Shown here: piece after piece, positions 54,871 to 64,000 of the stretch
Layout: each line of letters opens with the position of its first letter
Position numbering within the stretch: the first letter of the stretch is position 1
Assembly (NCBI GenBank): GCA_031216445.1
Contig: CM062210.1
Coordinates: forward strand, 17,691,501 to 17,755,500
Length of the DNA: 64,000 nucleotides
Direction: 5' to 3'
Source of the DNA: Lateolabrax maculatus
Taxonomy: Eukaryota > Chordata > Actinopteri > Acropomatiformes > Lateolabracidae
Program-made: the position numbers and the translations under genes
The notes under the pieces: generated by a model
Database searches by the model: none
What the model saw: only the letters and a program-made list of their open reading frames with translations
Told to the model about the DNA's origin: nothing

Positions 54871-55444
54871 GAGTTGTACAGCTCAGAGGCAGCCCAGTCT
54901 CTCACAGACTCACCCTGCTGACTGATGGTGCTGATCCATATAGAAATGACCACAACCAGAGGATATAGGGGGGACGGGACTCTGCAGGGATTTAACACAG
55001 AACAAACCGTTTTGTACTAAGGCTGACAAAGATTATCAACATTTTATCTGATAAATAATGGTTATATTTCCCATCATGCGATGCTTCGTTTCCATATCAA
55101 AATCTAACCAACCCACAAAAAACACTGCAATGAGTGCAATGGAACCACACAATCAAACACAGCCAGTTTGAGGATGTTTTCATATTGTTCTCACACGTGG
55201 AAAGGACAGGGAACGCAGCACGCTTCCTTTTACAACCTCCGCGTCTCACTCGACAGTTGCTGGTTGGAGTCATTATATGTCACCACTCTGCGGCCTCCTG
55301 CTCTTAAAACCAGAATTATACACATTGCCTTGAGCAGAACGCATCCTGTTGATAAACTCAGTGCGCGCAGCAAACATCTATTACCCGAGGAACAGCGCAG
55401 CGTCACTGAGAGCTAAATTGCGTTACACACATTGAGGGGTGGGG

Positions 55445-55594
55445 GGTGCACCGGTCCTGGAGGTACTGCAATACCAGGTCGATGCGTGGAGTGGACGGAG
55501 CAAGCCCCTGTTCCATCTCCCTGCTCCAAAAAGCAATTTAATATATGGTCCCCGGGTAGGGGACGTATCAGATATTAAACTGATAAGAACAGAT
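55445..55594 (-). pseudogene. U2 3' part (nt 38-187) interrupted by K6
   Basis: Same break point as at 44562, followed by the poly-A tail of K6. Confidence 0.95.
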
Positions 55595-55917
55595 TTTTTT
55601 TTTTTTTTTTTGAAAAGGTTTATTGGCACTAAATTCAATGATATTTCTTCAAAAACTTTACATGGTTAAGACACACAGTATACTTTTTTTTTTTTTTTTT
55701 TCTTTTTTAAAGTACAATATGTCAATCAATAAATACTGTTATCCATAAAACCATTATATAAAACATCTGAAGCAGGTATTACAGATAAGAGTTTTTTTTT
55801 TTTTTTTAAAAAGATGTACATTTAAAAGTAGTTTTTTTTTTTTTTTTTGGTATTGGATGTCCATTTTCAAAGGTCTTTGCTGTGCAGGAGCGAAGTGAGT
55901 CTCTCTCAAGGTTAAAC

Positions 55918-58900
55918 TCATTTCGCTACCCCAAACAGATACTGTATTTCCGGATCCTGTGGTGGTGCTCTGAGGAGCCCCATACCCTGTTGCTCCTGCC
56001 CACCTTCCTCCCCCGTCGAGTCAGGCCGCCGCTGCTTTGAACCTTTGTTGTGTGGCTCCGGCTCCTTCGTCCGAATGGGCACAGAGGCGATTCTTCTTTG
56101 TGGCTGTGTCCTAGGCCCGCCGCCTGCAGCATTGGCCATTTTGACCGTTGCTGCGGCCATTCGGATCACAGCCACTGGGGGGATCTGCGTGTGCTTCCTT
56201 ACCAGCAGGTTTCTGGAGGTCCACATGGCGTCTTTGATGGCGGCTAGGGTGAGCCACTGTTTGGCAAAGTGACATGCTGGTACCTGTCCCCTTTGGCCCA
56301 CCCCATACAGCACCAGCTGTACTGTAAGGACCTCCCCTGCTGGCAAGTACGGGAATTGCAAGGAGCCGGCCGTTGCCCACTGTTCTACAGCAGCGCTGCA
56401 CTCCCAGAGTAGATGCCTCACCGACTCAGGCGCGCCACAACCTGGTCGGGGGCAGGTTGAAAGTGCCGACATGCCCCGGGAGTGCATTACGGACCTGACC
56501 GGGAGGATTTCGTGGGCCACCATCCATGACAGGTCCCGGAGTCTGTTTGGAAGAGCGGAGTGGTTCACGTTGCGCCAAACTGTTGAGGGCTCACCGAACG
56601 CGAGCCCGCGCACTGGACTCACTGGTTCCCGCTCCTGCACAACAGAAATCAGAAAGCGGTGGTTGGTTAAAACTTGCAACTCTTCCTGCTCAAGCTTCAA
56701 ATGTTTTAAAAATGTCTGGATAAAAGCATAAGCAGGTGGCAGGCTAAAAGACACAGGTACTTTAAGATCAGTGAGTAACAACTTTAGTCTTCTGAGGTAA
56801 GACCCCATCCAGAACTTTGTCATTGCTGTGGTCTTGGGGTTTCTGGATGGGGCTGTGGCGGTTGTAATGTGTAGTGCGGTGTATCTGCCTCCTAAGAACA
56901 AGTACAAATCCGGCACTCCTTTTCCTCCTTTCTCCTTTGGCTTCTTCATCACGTTTCTCCTCAGTCGTTCCCACTTGGAGCCCCACAGGAAATAGAAGAT
57001 GGCTCGTTCCAGGTCTAAAAGCACTCTTCTAGGTGGTATAAAAATAGAACTGATGAGTAAAAGCAAAGGTAAAATCACAGCTTTAATGATTAAAACCTTC
57101 CCTTCTATAGTCAGTCCTCTAAGTCTCCAATACCCTAGTCTCTGCCTAACTTTCCCTACCACGTCTGGCCAATTTGTCTCCCCTCCTCCCTCCTTATCAA
57201 ATTTAATCCCAAGTATCTTTTGGTCAGTCTGGGTCACAGTCAGGGGGAGTCCTGTCGTGTCGGTCGCTCTCCATGGTCCATAAAAAAGGGCTTGGGTCTT
57301 GCCTCTGTTCAGTTTCGACCCAGAGGCCCGTCCAAACCAGTCAGTCAAGTCCAGCGTCCTGTTGACAGATAAAAGGTCAGTGCATAAAATGTTTATGTCA
57401 TCCATATATAAAGTGCATTTTGTCACCAGTCCCCCGCTCCCTGGGGCTACTATCCCATTGATTTGTTGGTCCCTTCTCAAGATCTGTGCCAGTGGTTCTA
57501 TACAGATAACATAGAGGAGGGCAGATAACGGACAGCCCTGACGGACACCGCAGTTTATGTCGACTGCTTGTGTCAGATGCCCGTTAACGATGAATTTGCT
57601 GGTAATGTCCCGGTACAGCAATCCCACCCAGTCTGTAAACCTCCTTGGGAAACCCATCTTTTGCAGTACCTGGAAGAGGTACTGGTGCGAGACCCGATCA
57701 AAAGCTTTTTCAAAATCTAAATTTAAGACTACTAGCCGGATGTTTCTGTCTCTCGCATAACAGATGGTGTCTCGGATCAGTACGAGGCTGTCTGTGATCT
57801 TCCTCCCAGGGATGGCACAGGCTTGATCCGGGTGAATTAGCTCTTCTAAAAACAAGGACATACGTGCGGCTAATAATTTACTAAAAAATTTACAGTCACA
57901 GTTTAAAAGTGTGATAGGTCTCCAATTCTTCAAGTCAGTCTTGTCTTTGTCTTTATGGAGAAGAGTCACTATCCCTACTCTGAAACTATCAGGAAGTCGG
58001 TCCATTTGTCCAAAATCCATAAAAACAGCAAGCAAGTCAGGTGCTAAAATGTCCCAAAACGTCAAATAAAATTCCAAAGGAAGCCCATCCTCTCCTGGAG
58101 ATTTCCCTTTCTTAAAACTCTTGATACATTTATTTAACTCGAGAAAGGTAAAATCTTGGGTTAAAAGCACATTGTCTACTACTGTTTGTTCAATGGATTT
58201 TAAAACTTCAGCCATGGTGTCCATTTTAACAGGTTTTGTTTTGTAGAGTTCCCTGTAGAAGTTTTCAATGGTTTCTTTAATTTCCAGTGTTGTGTCAACT
58301 GTGCACCCATTTTCTTTTTTTAGTCTTAAAATGGCTCCCCCTTTATTTACAATTTTCTTAAAAAAATATCTGGTGCACTTTTCTCCTTCCTCTATTTCCC
58401 TTTCCTTGCTCCTTAAAATGACACCCTTGCTTTTAATTTCTGCTAAAACTGACATCTCTGTTTTGATTTGTTTTATCTCTTCGTTTAAGTCCATCCCTTG
58501 TTGGTTTAGTTTAAAATACCGCTGGAGTCGTTTCTGCAGTCCCAACATGCGTCTGTTGTCCCTATCTTTTTTCTTTTTCCCTGCCTGTCTAAAAAAAGTC
58601 TGGGTCCTTCCTTTCACCATTTCCCACCAGTGTGCACGTGTATCGTAAAGGTCTCGGAGGGTCTGCCACTCTTGGTACTGCTCCCTATACTGGCTAACTA
58701 ATTCCCTATCCTCTAAAAGGGAGCAGTTGAGCTTCCACAGACCGCTTCCTAATGTCACACCGGAAGGGAGTGAAAGGGTGCATGAGAGCATTGCGTGATC
58801 GGAAAAGAAAACAGGTTCCAATCTAGCATCGATCGGTGGGCAATCACGTGATAAAATGTAGTCTATGCGAGAGGCTCTGGTGCCATCACCACTGAACCAG

Positions 58901-59472
58901 GTGAAACCCTCCTCTCTGGGATGCATGGTTTTAAAACAGTCCAGAAGTTTAAAATCCCTGCATATGCCCTGTAATAAAACTGATGTTTTGTCAAGTTTAA
59001 AATCTTCCCCTGTTCTTTTCCTATCTTTCCTGTTTAAAATACAGTTAAAATCGCCCCCTACAACTAAAGGTACCCTACCTAGCATGTGGGACTGCAAGTC
59101 TTCTAAAAGGTCATACCTGTCATTTTTGTTGTTAAAGCCATAAATATTTAACATGTTAAAATCTTTTCCCATAAAAGTCAGGTGTGCTAAAAGTGCCCGC
59201 CCCTCTCTCACCACAGTGCTGCCCTTCACCAAGACCAGAGGGTTTTTAATTAAAATGGCCACTCCATCATTTTTGTTTTCATTTGATCCACTCCATATAG
59301 ATGTTTGTGGCCATAATTTCTCCCACTCTCTGTAGTTGTTTAAAAAAGGCAGGCCACACTCCTGTATTAAAAACACATCTGACTTAATAGAGTTAAGAAA
59401 AGATAAAACAGTCTGGGCTCTAACTCTCGACTTCACACTTCTCACATTTATGGTTGAGAAGGTAAGTGTCAT
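55918..59472 (-). CDS. Keno-like ORF2: endonuclease-reverse transcriptase, copy K6
   Basis: 1184 residues, open, with endonuclease, YMDD and CCHC motifs intact. FPRRFTDW agrees with K3 and K4, so the Ser in K5 is the derived state. Confidence 0.94.
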   Translation of the reverse strand: MTLTFSTINVRSVKSRVRAQTVLSFLNSIKSDVFLIQECGLPFLNNYREWEKLWPQTSIWSGSNENKNDGVAILIKNPLVLVKGSTVVREGRALLAHLTFMGKDFNMLNIYGFNNKNDRYDLLEDLQSHMLGRVPLVVGGDFNCILNRKDRKRTGEDFKLDKTSVLLQGICRDFKLLDCFKTMHPREEGFTWFSGDGTRASRIDYILSRDCPPIDARLEPVFFSDHAMLSCTLSLPSGVTLGSGLWKLNCSLLEDRELVSQYREQYQEWQTLRDLYDTRAHWWEMVKGRTQTFFRQAGKKKKDRDNRRMLGLQKRLQRYFKLNQQGMDLNEEIKQIKTEMSVLAEIKSKGVILRSKEREIEEGEKCTRYFFKKIVNKGGAILRLKKENGCTVDTTLEIKETIENFYRELYKTKPVKMDTMAEVLKSIEQTVVDNVLLTQDFTFLELNKCIKSFKKGKSPGEDGLPLEFYLTFWDILAPDLLAVFMDFGQMDRLPDSFRVGIVTLLHKDKDKTDLKNWRPITLLNCDCKFFSKLLAARMSLFLEELIHPDQACAIPGRKITDSLVLIRDTICYARDRNIRLVVLNLDFEKAFDRVSHQYLFQVLQKMGFPRRFTDWVGLLYRDITSKFIVNGHLTQAVDINCGVRQGCPLSALLYVICIEPLAQILRRDQQINGIVAPGSGGLVTKCTLYMDDINILCTDLLSVNRTLDLTDWFGRASGSKLNRGKTQALFYGPWRATDTTGLPLTVTQTDQKILGIKFDKEGGGETNWPDVVGKVRQRLGYWRLRGLTIEGKVLIIKAVILPLLLLISSIFIPPRRVLLDLERAIFYFLWGSKWERLRRNVMKKPKEKGGKGVPDLYLFLGGRYTALHITTATAPSRNPKTTAMTKFWMGSYLRRLKLLLTDLKVPVSFSLPPAYAFIQTFLKHLKLEQEELQVLTNHRFLISVVQEREPVSPVRGLAFGEPSTVWRNVNHSALPNRLRDLSWMVAHEILPVRSVMHSRGMSALSTCPRPGCGAPESVRHLLWECSAAVEQWATAGSLQFPYLPAGEVLTVQLVLYGVGQRGQVPACHFAKQWLTLAAIKDAMWTSRNLLVRKHTQIPPVAVIRMAAATVKMANAAGGGPRTQPQRRIASVPIRTKEPEPHNKGSKQRRPDSTGEEGGQEQQGMGLLRAPPQDPEIQYLFGVAK

Positions 59473-59544
59473 GAGTATGGTTAAAACAAACAGGTATGAA
59501 CTCCTAAAACTAAGAGGCAGTTTTAATGTTCAAGGATAAAACAG

Positions 59545-60846
59545 TTAGACAATTTCTTGTGAATGTAGCTCTTCCTTCACTCTCATGGGTGAAGAGTGCT
59601 GGGGTTGAGCTCCATTTCCCTTTCGGACTCTGGGGGTTGGCCTCTGCCGCAAGGTTGCATTGAGCTTCGAGTCCTTAGGGGTTGATTGCAGAGCTATGGT
59701 TAAAAAAGAGACCTCATTTGGGGAATTGGAGGGGAAGACTCTGGGCTCCTCCACAGATGAACTGTTTGATGGATTCCCAGCTCTTCCCCTCTTCTCTGAG
59801 ACTACAGGAGACTCAGAGGACAATTCTGATATCGGCCTCTTGGCCTGCTGGGCATTGGGGAGGGGGGCATCCTCGCTATTTTCTTGTGCTGGTTCCTTTT
59901 CAATTTCTGAGCTAGCTCCGCCTACTGACTGCATTGACCCATCTTGCTCATCCCTCTCCACTTGTGGGTCAATTGCAGGCCCCTCCCCTACTCCCGCCTC
60001 ACCTGATCCCTGTCCTCCAGTCACAGGATTTGGCGGGAGATTTGAATTTTCCAGCCCAGCCTCTTCAATTAGCTCTCTAACTGCTTCATCTTTTCCATTT
60101 TTTGTTGGCTTTGCGGCCTTTACTTTGTTGGCAAATGACTTTGGGCAATCTCTGAAGAGGTGGTTTGTTTCTCCACAAAGATTGCACTTTCTGCCATTGG
60201 TGCACTCCTCAAAAGTATGCCCAATTTCTCTACATTTCCCACAAATGGTCTGCTGACATGCTTCTGCCAGGTGCCCATGCTCACCACACTTGCGACAGAG
60301 CTTGGGCTGACCTTGATAATGGATGTAGCCCCTGTTGTTTCCCAGTACTATCACAGATGGGAGATGTTTCAGGCCTTGGAAGCCTTCAGGGTCCTGCCAT
60401 TGTTGGATGGGGACCCTCCAAGCGCAATTCCAAATGCCATCTTCATCCCTCACTTTGGTAGCTTGGCCTTTCACAGTGCAGTATCTACCCAGCCACAAAC
60501 AAATGTCATCTGCATTTACTGTCTCATTGAACATTCTGACAATTACTGTTTTTAAGGCATTGTCAGTCAGTTTCTCAACGTTCAAAGCAGAAAACTGGGG
60601 TTTTGCATTTTCAAACCGTGTCCAAAAATCTCTAAGCAGAGCGGCAGATCGAAAGCTTACATCAAATCCTTTATTAAATGGCAGGGTGACAATGCAATTC
60701 AAGTCTTCCGGCAGAAAGTTTAAGGTTTTCTGGATTAACTTTCGAGAAAAGTCAAGTCTGGACATCTCCAGAGGCTTGTCATCTTTTTCCTTTAGTGTAA
60801 AACGGACACTGTGGTGCCTCCGCATGCCGGCATGGTTGGCCGACAT
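59545..60846 (-). CDS. Keno-like ORF1, copy K6
   Basis: 433 residues, open, same as the K5 protein in all motifs; three CCHC knuckles at about residues 185-240. Confidence 0.94.
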   Translation of the reverse strand: MSANHAGMRRHHSVRFTLKEKDDKPLEMSRLDFSRKLIQKTLNFLPEDLNCIVTLPFNKGFDVSFRSAALLRDFWTRFENAKPQFSALNVEKLTDNALKTVIVRMFNETVNADDICLWLGRYCTVKGQATKVRDEDGIWNCAWRVPIQQWQDPEGFQGLKHLPSVIVLGNNRGYIHYQGQPKLCRKCGEHGHLAEACQQTICGKCREIGHTFEECTNGRKCNLCGETNHLFRDCPKSFANKVKAAKPTKNGKDEAVRELIEEAGLENSNLPPNPVTGGQGSGEAGVGEGPAIDPQVERDEQDGSMQSVGGASSEIEKEPAQENSEDAPLPNAQQAKRPISELSSESPVVSEKRGRAGNPSNSSSVEEPRVFPSNSPNEVSFLTIALQSTPKDSKLNATLRQRPTPRVRKGNGAQPQHSSPMRVKEELHSQEIV

Positions 60847-60902
60847 TGTGGAGGCACCACGGAGTCAAAAATAAATAAAGGACTAAAACAGATAAGACTT
60901 AC

Positions 60903-60935
<33 letters not shown>

Positions 60936-61338
60936 AACAACAATGGAAAAAACAAATAAAACCAGATGAATAAAATATGCTAAGACAATAAATAAATAAA
61001 AGAAACTCTCTCCTTTTCTTGTCTGGCCTGGTCAAGATGTTGATCCGATAGAGGGTGGAAAAGCAGTCCTCTGAGCCAATGAATTCCTGTAAGTGAAAAA
61101 GAAATTTGCAACTACAAAGAAGCTGAAATAACTAACACAAGGAATATATAAATGTCCTCCCAAATACTGGTAACAAAACACCAATGCCACAAACAAGCAA
61201 GGGTATTTTACCATGAACGGGAAGTGATCGCAGTCTTAACCAAACGAACTGTATTGATCACTAATGCATCCCCAAGACCTTAAGGTACAGTGTGATAGCT
61301 ACGCTGCTGTTGTTGTTATTTGCTGTTGCACATGTGAT

Positions 61339-61502
61339 CAGGGGAGAGCGCGAACGCAGTCCCCCACTACCACAAATTATGCAGTCGAGATTCCCACATT
61401 TGGGGAATTCGCAGAGGTCAGCTCAACCGGAGTGCAATGGCCAAGCCTCGCCCTGGGTGAACCACCTTCTTGATCATGGTATCTCCCCTGCCAGGTAAGT
61501 AT
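61339..61502 (-). ncRNA. U1 snRNA, array copy 10
   Basis: 164 nt, majority sequence. The upstream flank has GCTAAACCATATAG, shared with the copy at 50300, in place of GCTGATCCATATAG. Confidence 0.95.
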
Positions 61503-62076
61503 GAGTTGTACAGCTCAGAGGCAGCCCAGTCTCTCACAGACTCACCCTGCTGACTGATGGTGCTAAACCATATAGAAATGACCACAACCAGAGGATATAG
61601 GGGGGACGGGACTCTGCAGGGATTTAACACAGAACAAACCGTTTTGTACTAAGGCTGACAAAGATTATCAACATTTTATCTGATAAATAATGGTTATATT
61701 TCCCATCATGCGATGCTTCGTTTCCATATCAAAATCTAACCAACCCACAAAAAACACTGCAATGAGTGCAATGGAACCACACAATCAAACACAGCCAGTT
61801 TGAGGATGTTTTCATATTGTTCTCACACGTGGAAAGGACAGGGAACGCAGCACGCTTCCTTTTACAACCTCCGCGTCTCACTCGACAGTTGCTGGTTGGA
61901 GTCATTATATGTCACCACTCTGCGGCCTCCTGCTCTTAAAACCAGAATTATACACATTGCCTTGAGCAGAACGCATCCTGTTGATAAACTCAGTGCGCGC
62001 AGCAATCATCTATTACCCGAGGAACAGCGCAGCGTCACTGAGAGCTAAATTGCGTTACACACATTGAGGGGTGGGG

Positions 62077-62263
62077 GGTGCACCGGTCCTGGAGGTACTG
62101 CAATACCAGGTCGATGCGTGGAGTGGACGGAGCAAGCCCCTGTTCCATCTCCCTGCTCCAAAAAGCAATTTAATATATGGTCCCCGGGTAGGGGACGTAT
62201 CAGATATTAAACTGATAAGAACAGATACTACACTTGATCTTAGCCAAAAGGCCGAGAAGCGAT
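62077..62263 (-). ncRNA. U2 snRNA, array copy 8
   Basis: 187 nt, majority sequence. The base at -5 or so upstream differs (GCCATC for GCCGTC on the plus strand). Confidence 0.95.
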
Positions 62264-62805
62264 GCCATCAATGCGTCCCAGGTAAACGGCTGATTCTCCG
62301 CACAGTCCCCGTCACTGGGGGGTGCGCCGGGGAAAGATGCGTTTAAGCGACACTCAGTAAAACCGAAAAACAACTTCACTAAACGCTCAACCAGTGAAAC
62401 ACAACGCAAACACACAGGAAGTGTAAACTCAAAATCAAAGATACTCTAGAAGTAAAGATAGCGCACTGCAAGCTGCGCCAATGATATGAAACGCTGTCCA
62501 CTTCCTGTCTCCTGAGTGGGCGGGGCCTGTCCTCCCGCCTCGCTGGGAAGTGTGGTGAACGCCACGTGTACATTTTATTGAGCAAAGATACACGGGTTTT
62601 ATTCGCTTTTTACTTTGTATTTAATTTGAGCGAGACTCGTACATGAAGCGTTTGAAGTAATGCCAACAACTTTATCGCAGGAACTTCCTGCAGAAATAGA
62701 GGCAGACAAGTTATACTGTATTGATCACTAATGCATCCCCAAGACCTTAAGGTACAGTGTGATAGCTACGCTGCTGTTGTTGTTATTTGCTGTTGCACAT
62801 GTGAT

Positions 62806-62969
62806 CAGGGGAGAGCGCGAACGCAGTCCCCCACTACCACAAATTATGCAGTCGAGATTCCCACATTTGGGGAATTCGCAGAGGTCAGCTCAACCGGAGT
62901 GCAATGGCCAAGCCTCGCCCTGGGTGAACCACCTTCTTGATCATGGTATCTCCCCTGCCAGGTAAGTAT
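62806..62969 (-). ncRNA. U1 snRNA, array copy 11
   Basis: 164 nt, majority sequence. Confidence 0.95.
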
Positions 62970-63543
62970 GAGTTGTACAGCTCAGAGGCAGCCCAGTCTC
63001 TCACAGACTCACCCTGCTGACTGATGGTGCTGATCCATATAGAAATGACCACAACCAGAGGATATAGGGGGGACGGGACTCTGCAGGGATTTAACACAGA
63101 ACAAACCGTTTTGTACTAAGGCTGACAAAGATTATCAACATTTTATCTGATAAATAATGGTTATATTTCCCATCATGCGATGCTTCGTTTCCATATCAAA
63201 ATCTAACCAACCCACAAAAAACACTGCAATGAGTGCAATGGAACCACACAATCAAACACAGCCAGTTTGAGGATGTTTTCATATTGTTCTCACACGTGGA
63301 AAGGACAGGGAACGCAGCACGCTTCCTTTTACAACCTCCGCGTCTCACTCGACAGTTGCTGGTTGGAGTCATTATATGTCACCACTCTGCGGCCTCCTGC
63401 TCTTAAAACCAGAATTATACACATTGCCTTGAGCAGAACGCATCCTGTTGATAAACTCAGTGCGCGCAGCAATCATCTATTACCCGAGGAACAGCGCAGC
63501 GTCACTGAGAGCTAAATTGCGTTACACACATTGAGGGGTGGGG

Positions 63544-63693
63544 GGTGCACCGGTCCTGGAGGTACTGCAATACCAGGTCGATGCGTGGAGTGGACGGAGC
63601 AAGCCCCTGTTCCATCTCCCTGCTCCAAAAAGCAATTTAATATATGGTCCCCGGGTAGGGGACGTATCAGATATTAAACTGATAAGAACAGAT
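63544..63693 (-). pseudogene. U2 3' part (nt 38-187) interrupted by K7
   Basis: Same break as at K5 and K6, followed by the K7 tail. Confidence 0.95.
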
Positions 63694-64000
63694 TTTTTTT
63701 TTTTTTTTGAAAAGGTTTATTGGCACTAAATTCAATGATATTTCTTCAAAAACTTTACATGGTTAAGACATAAAGCATACTTTTTTTTTTTTTTTTTCTT
63801 TTTTAAAGTACAATATGTCAATCAATAAATACTGTTATCCATAAAACCATTATATAAAACATCTGAAGCAGGTATTACAGATAAGATTTTTTTTTTAAAA
63901 AGATGTACATTTAAAAGTAGTTTTTTTTTTTTTGGGTATTTGTTGTCCATTTTCAAAGGTCTTTTCTGTGCAGGAGCGAAGTGAGTCTCTCTCAAGGTTA
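63694..64000 (-). mobile_element. Keno-like LINE copy K7, 3' end only (runs off the window)
   Basis: 3' UTR of a further copy with shorter poly-T tracts. It has the K4-type wording GGGTATTTGTTG and TCTTTTCTG and its own ACATAAAGCATAC, so it is not a simple further repeat of K5/K6. ORF2 lies beyond the right edge. Confidence 0.9.

Larger units (their letters stand above)
50196..55594 (-). repeat. Tandem U1-U2 array, block 2
   Basis: U2 5' ends at 51224, 52691 and 54161, then a broken U2 ending at 55594. Unit lengths are 1467 and 1470 bases; the extra three are one more TTG in a GTTGTTGTT run. The first unit lacks the U2 5' end and promoter because of the K5 junction. Confidence 0.97.
55595..61234 (-). 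mobile_element. Keno-like LINE copy K6, full length with both ORFs open
   Basis: About 5.64 kb, near-identical to K5; the main differences are poly-A tract lengths, including a longer A-run in the 5' UTR (60906-60933). The rearranged 5' junction (61235-61248) is the same as in K5, showing that K6 and K5 descend from one insertion by duplication of a block of about 11.03 kb. Confidence 0.93.
61235..63693 (-). repeat. Tandem U1-U2 array, block 3
   Basis: One unit starting at the K6 junction with a complete U2 (5' end 62263), then one whose U2 is broken at 63693. It is shorter than block 2 by two units, which fits unequal crossing-over between blocks. Confidence 0.96.

Overview
The window is vertebrate, most likely teleost, genomic DNA. 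Spliceosomal snRNA genes have vertebrate-type sequences, there is a 5S rRNA remnant and several tRNA genes, and the mobile DNA is typical of fish genomes: Tx1/L1-clade LINEs, an L2-like LINE fragment and an intron-containing integrase relic. No intact cellular protein-coding gene was recognised. The long reading frames all belong to retrotransposons.

Left part (1-24600). A segment holding an integrase pseudogene, a reverse-transcriptase scrap, a tRNA-Ala(CGC), a truncated tRNA-Ser and a tRNA-Ser(UGA) occurs twice in direct orientation (1-7219 and 15287-21644). It differs mainly by an 876-base block present only in the first copy. Between the copies lie a LINE 3' half, a truncated U2-inserted element, fragments of U2 and U1, further LINE debris and a 5'-truncated 5S rRNA gene. 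After the second copy come another tRNA-Ser-like sequence, a tail-to-tail pair of 5S remnants and a U5-type snRNA.

Right part (24600-64000). This is a tandem array whose unit of about 1467 bases carries one U1 gene (164 nt) and one U2 gene (187 nt), both on the minus strand. The array is repeatedly interrupted by a Tx1-clade LINE that sits inside U2 at the same place each time. Its architecture (ORF1 with three CCHC knuckles, ORF2 with AP-endonuclease, YMDD reverse transcriptase and a C-terminal CCHC) and its U2 target match the Keno family, so I call it Keno-like. There are seven copies or pieces. Two are full length (about 5.63 kb) with both ORFs open, one is complete except for a short 3' UTR and a nonsense codon, and the rest are truncated, fused or inverted.

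Insertion replaces U2 nt 26-37, which contain most of the branch-point recognition sequence. The element lies in the sense orientation of U2, with U2 nt 1-25 upstream of its 5' end and nt 38-187 downstream of its 3' end. The two full-length copies share one rearranged 5' junction that has lost the U2 promoter. They are therefore copies of one 11-kb higher-order repeat (one Keno plus a variable number of U1-U2 units), spread by unequal exchange rather than by two independent insertions.
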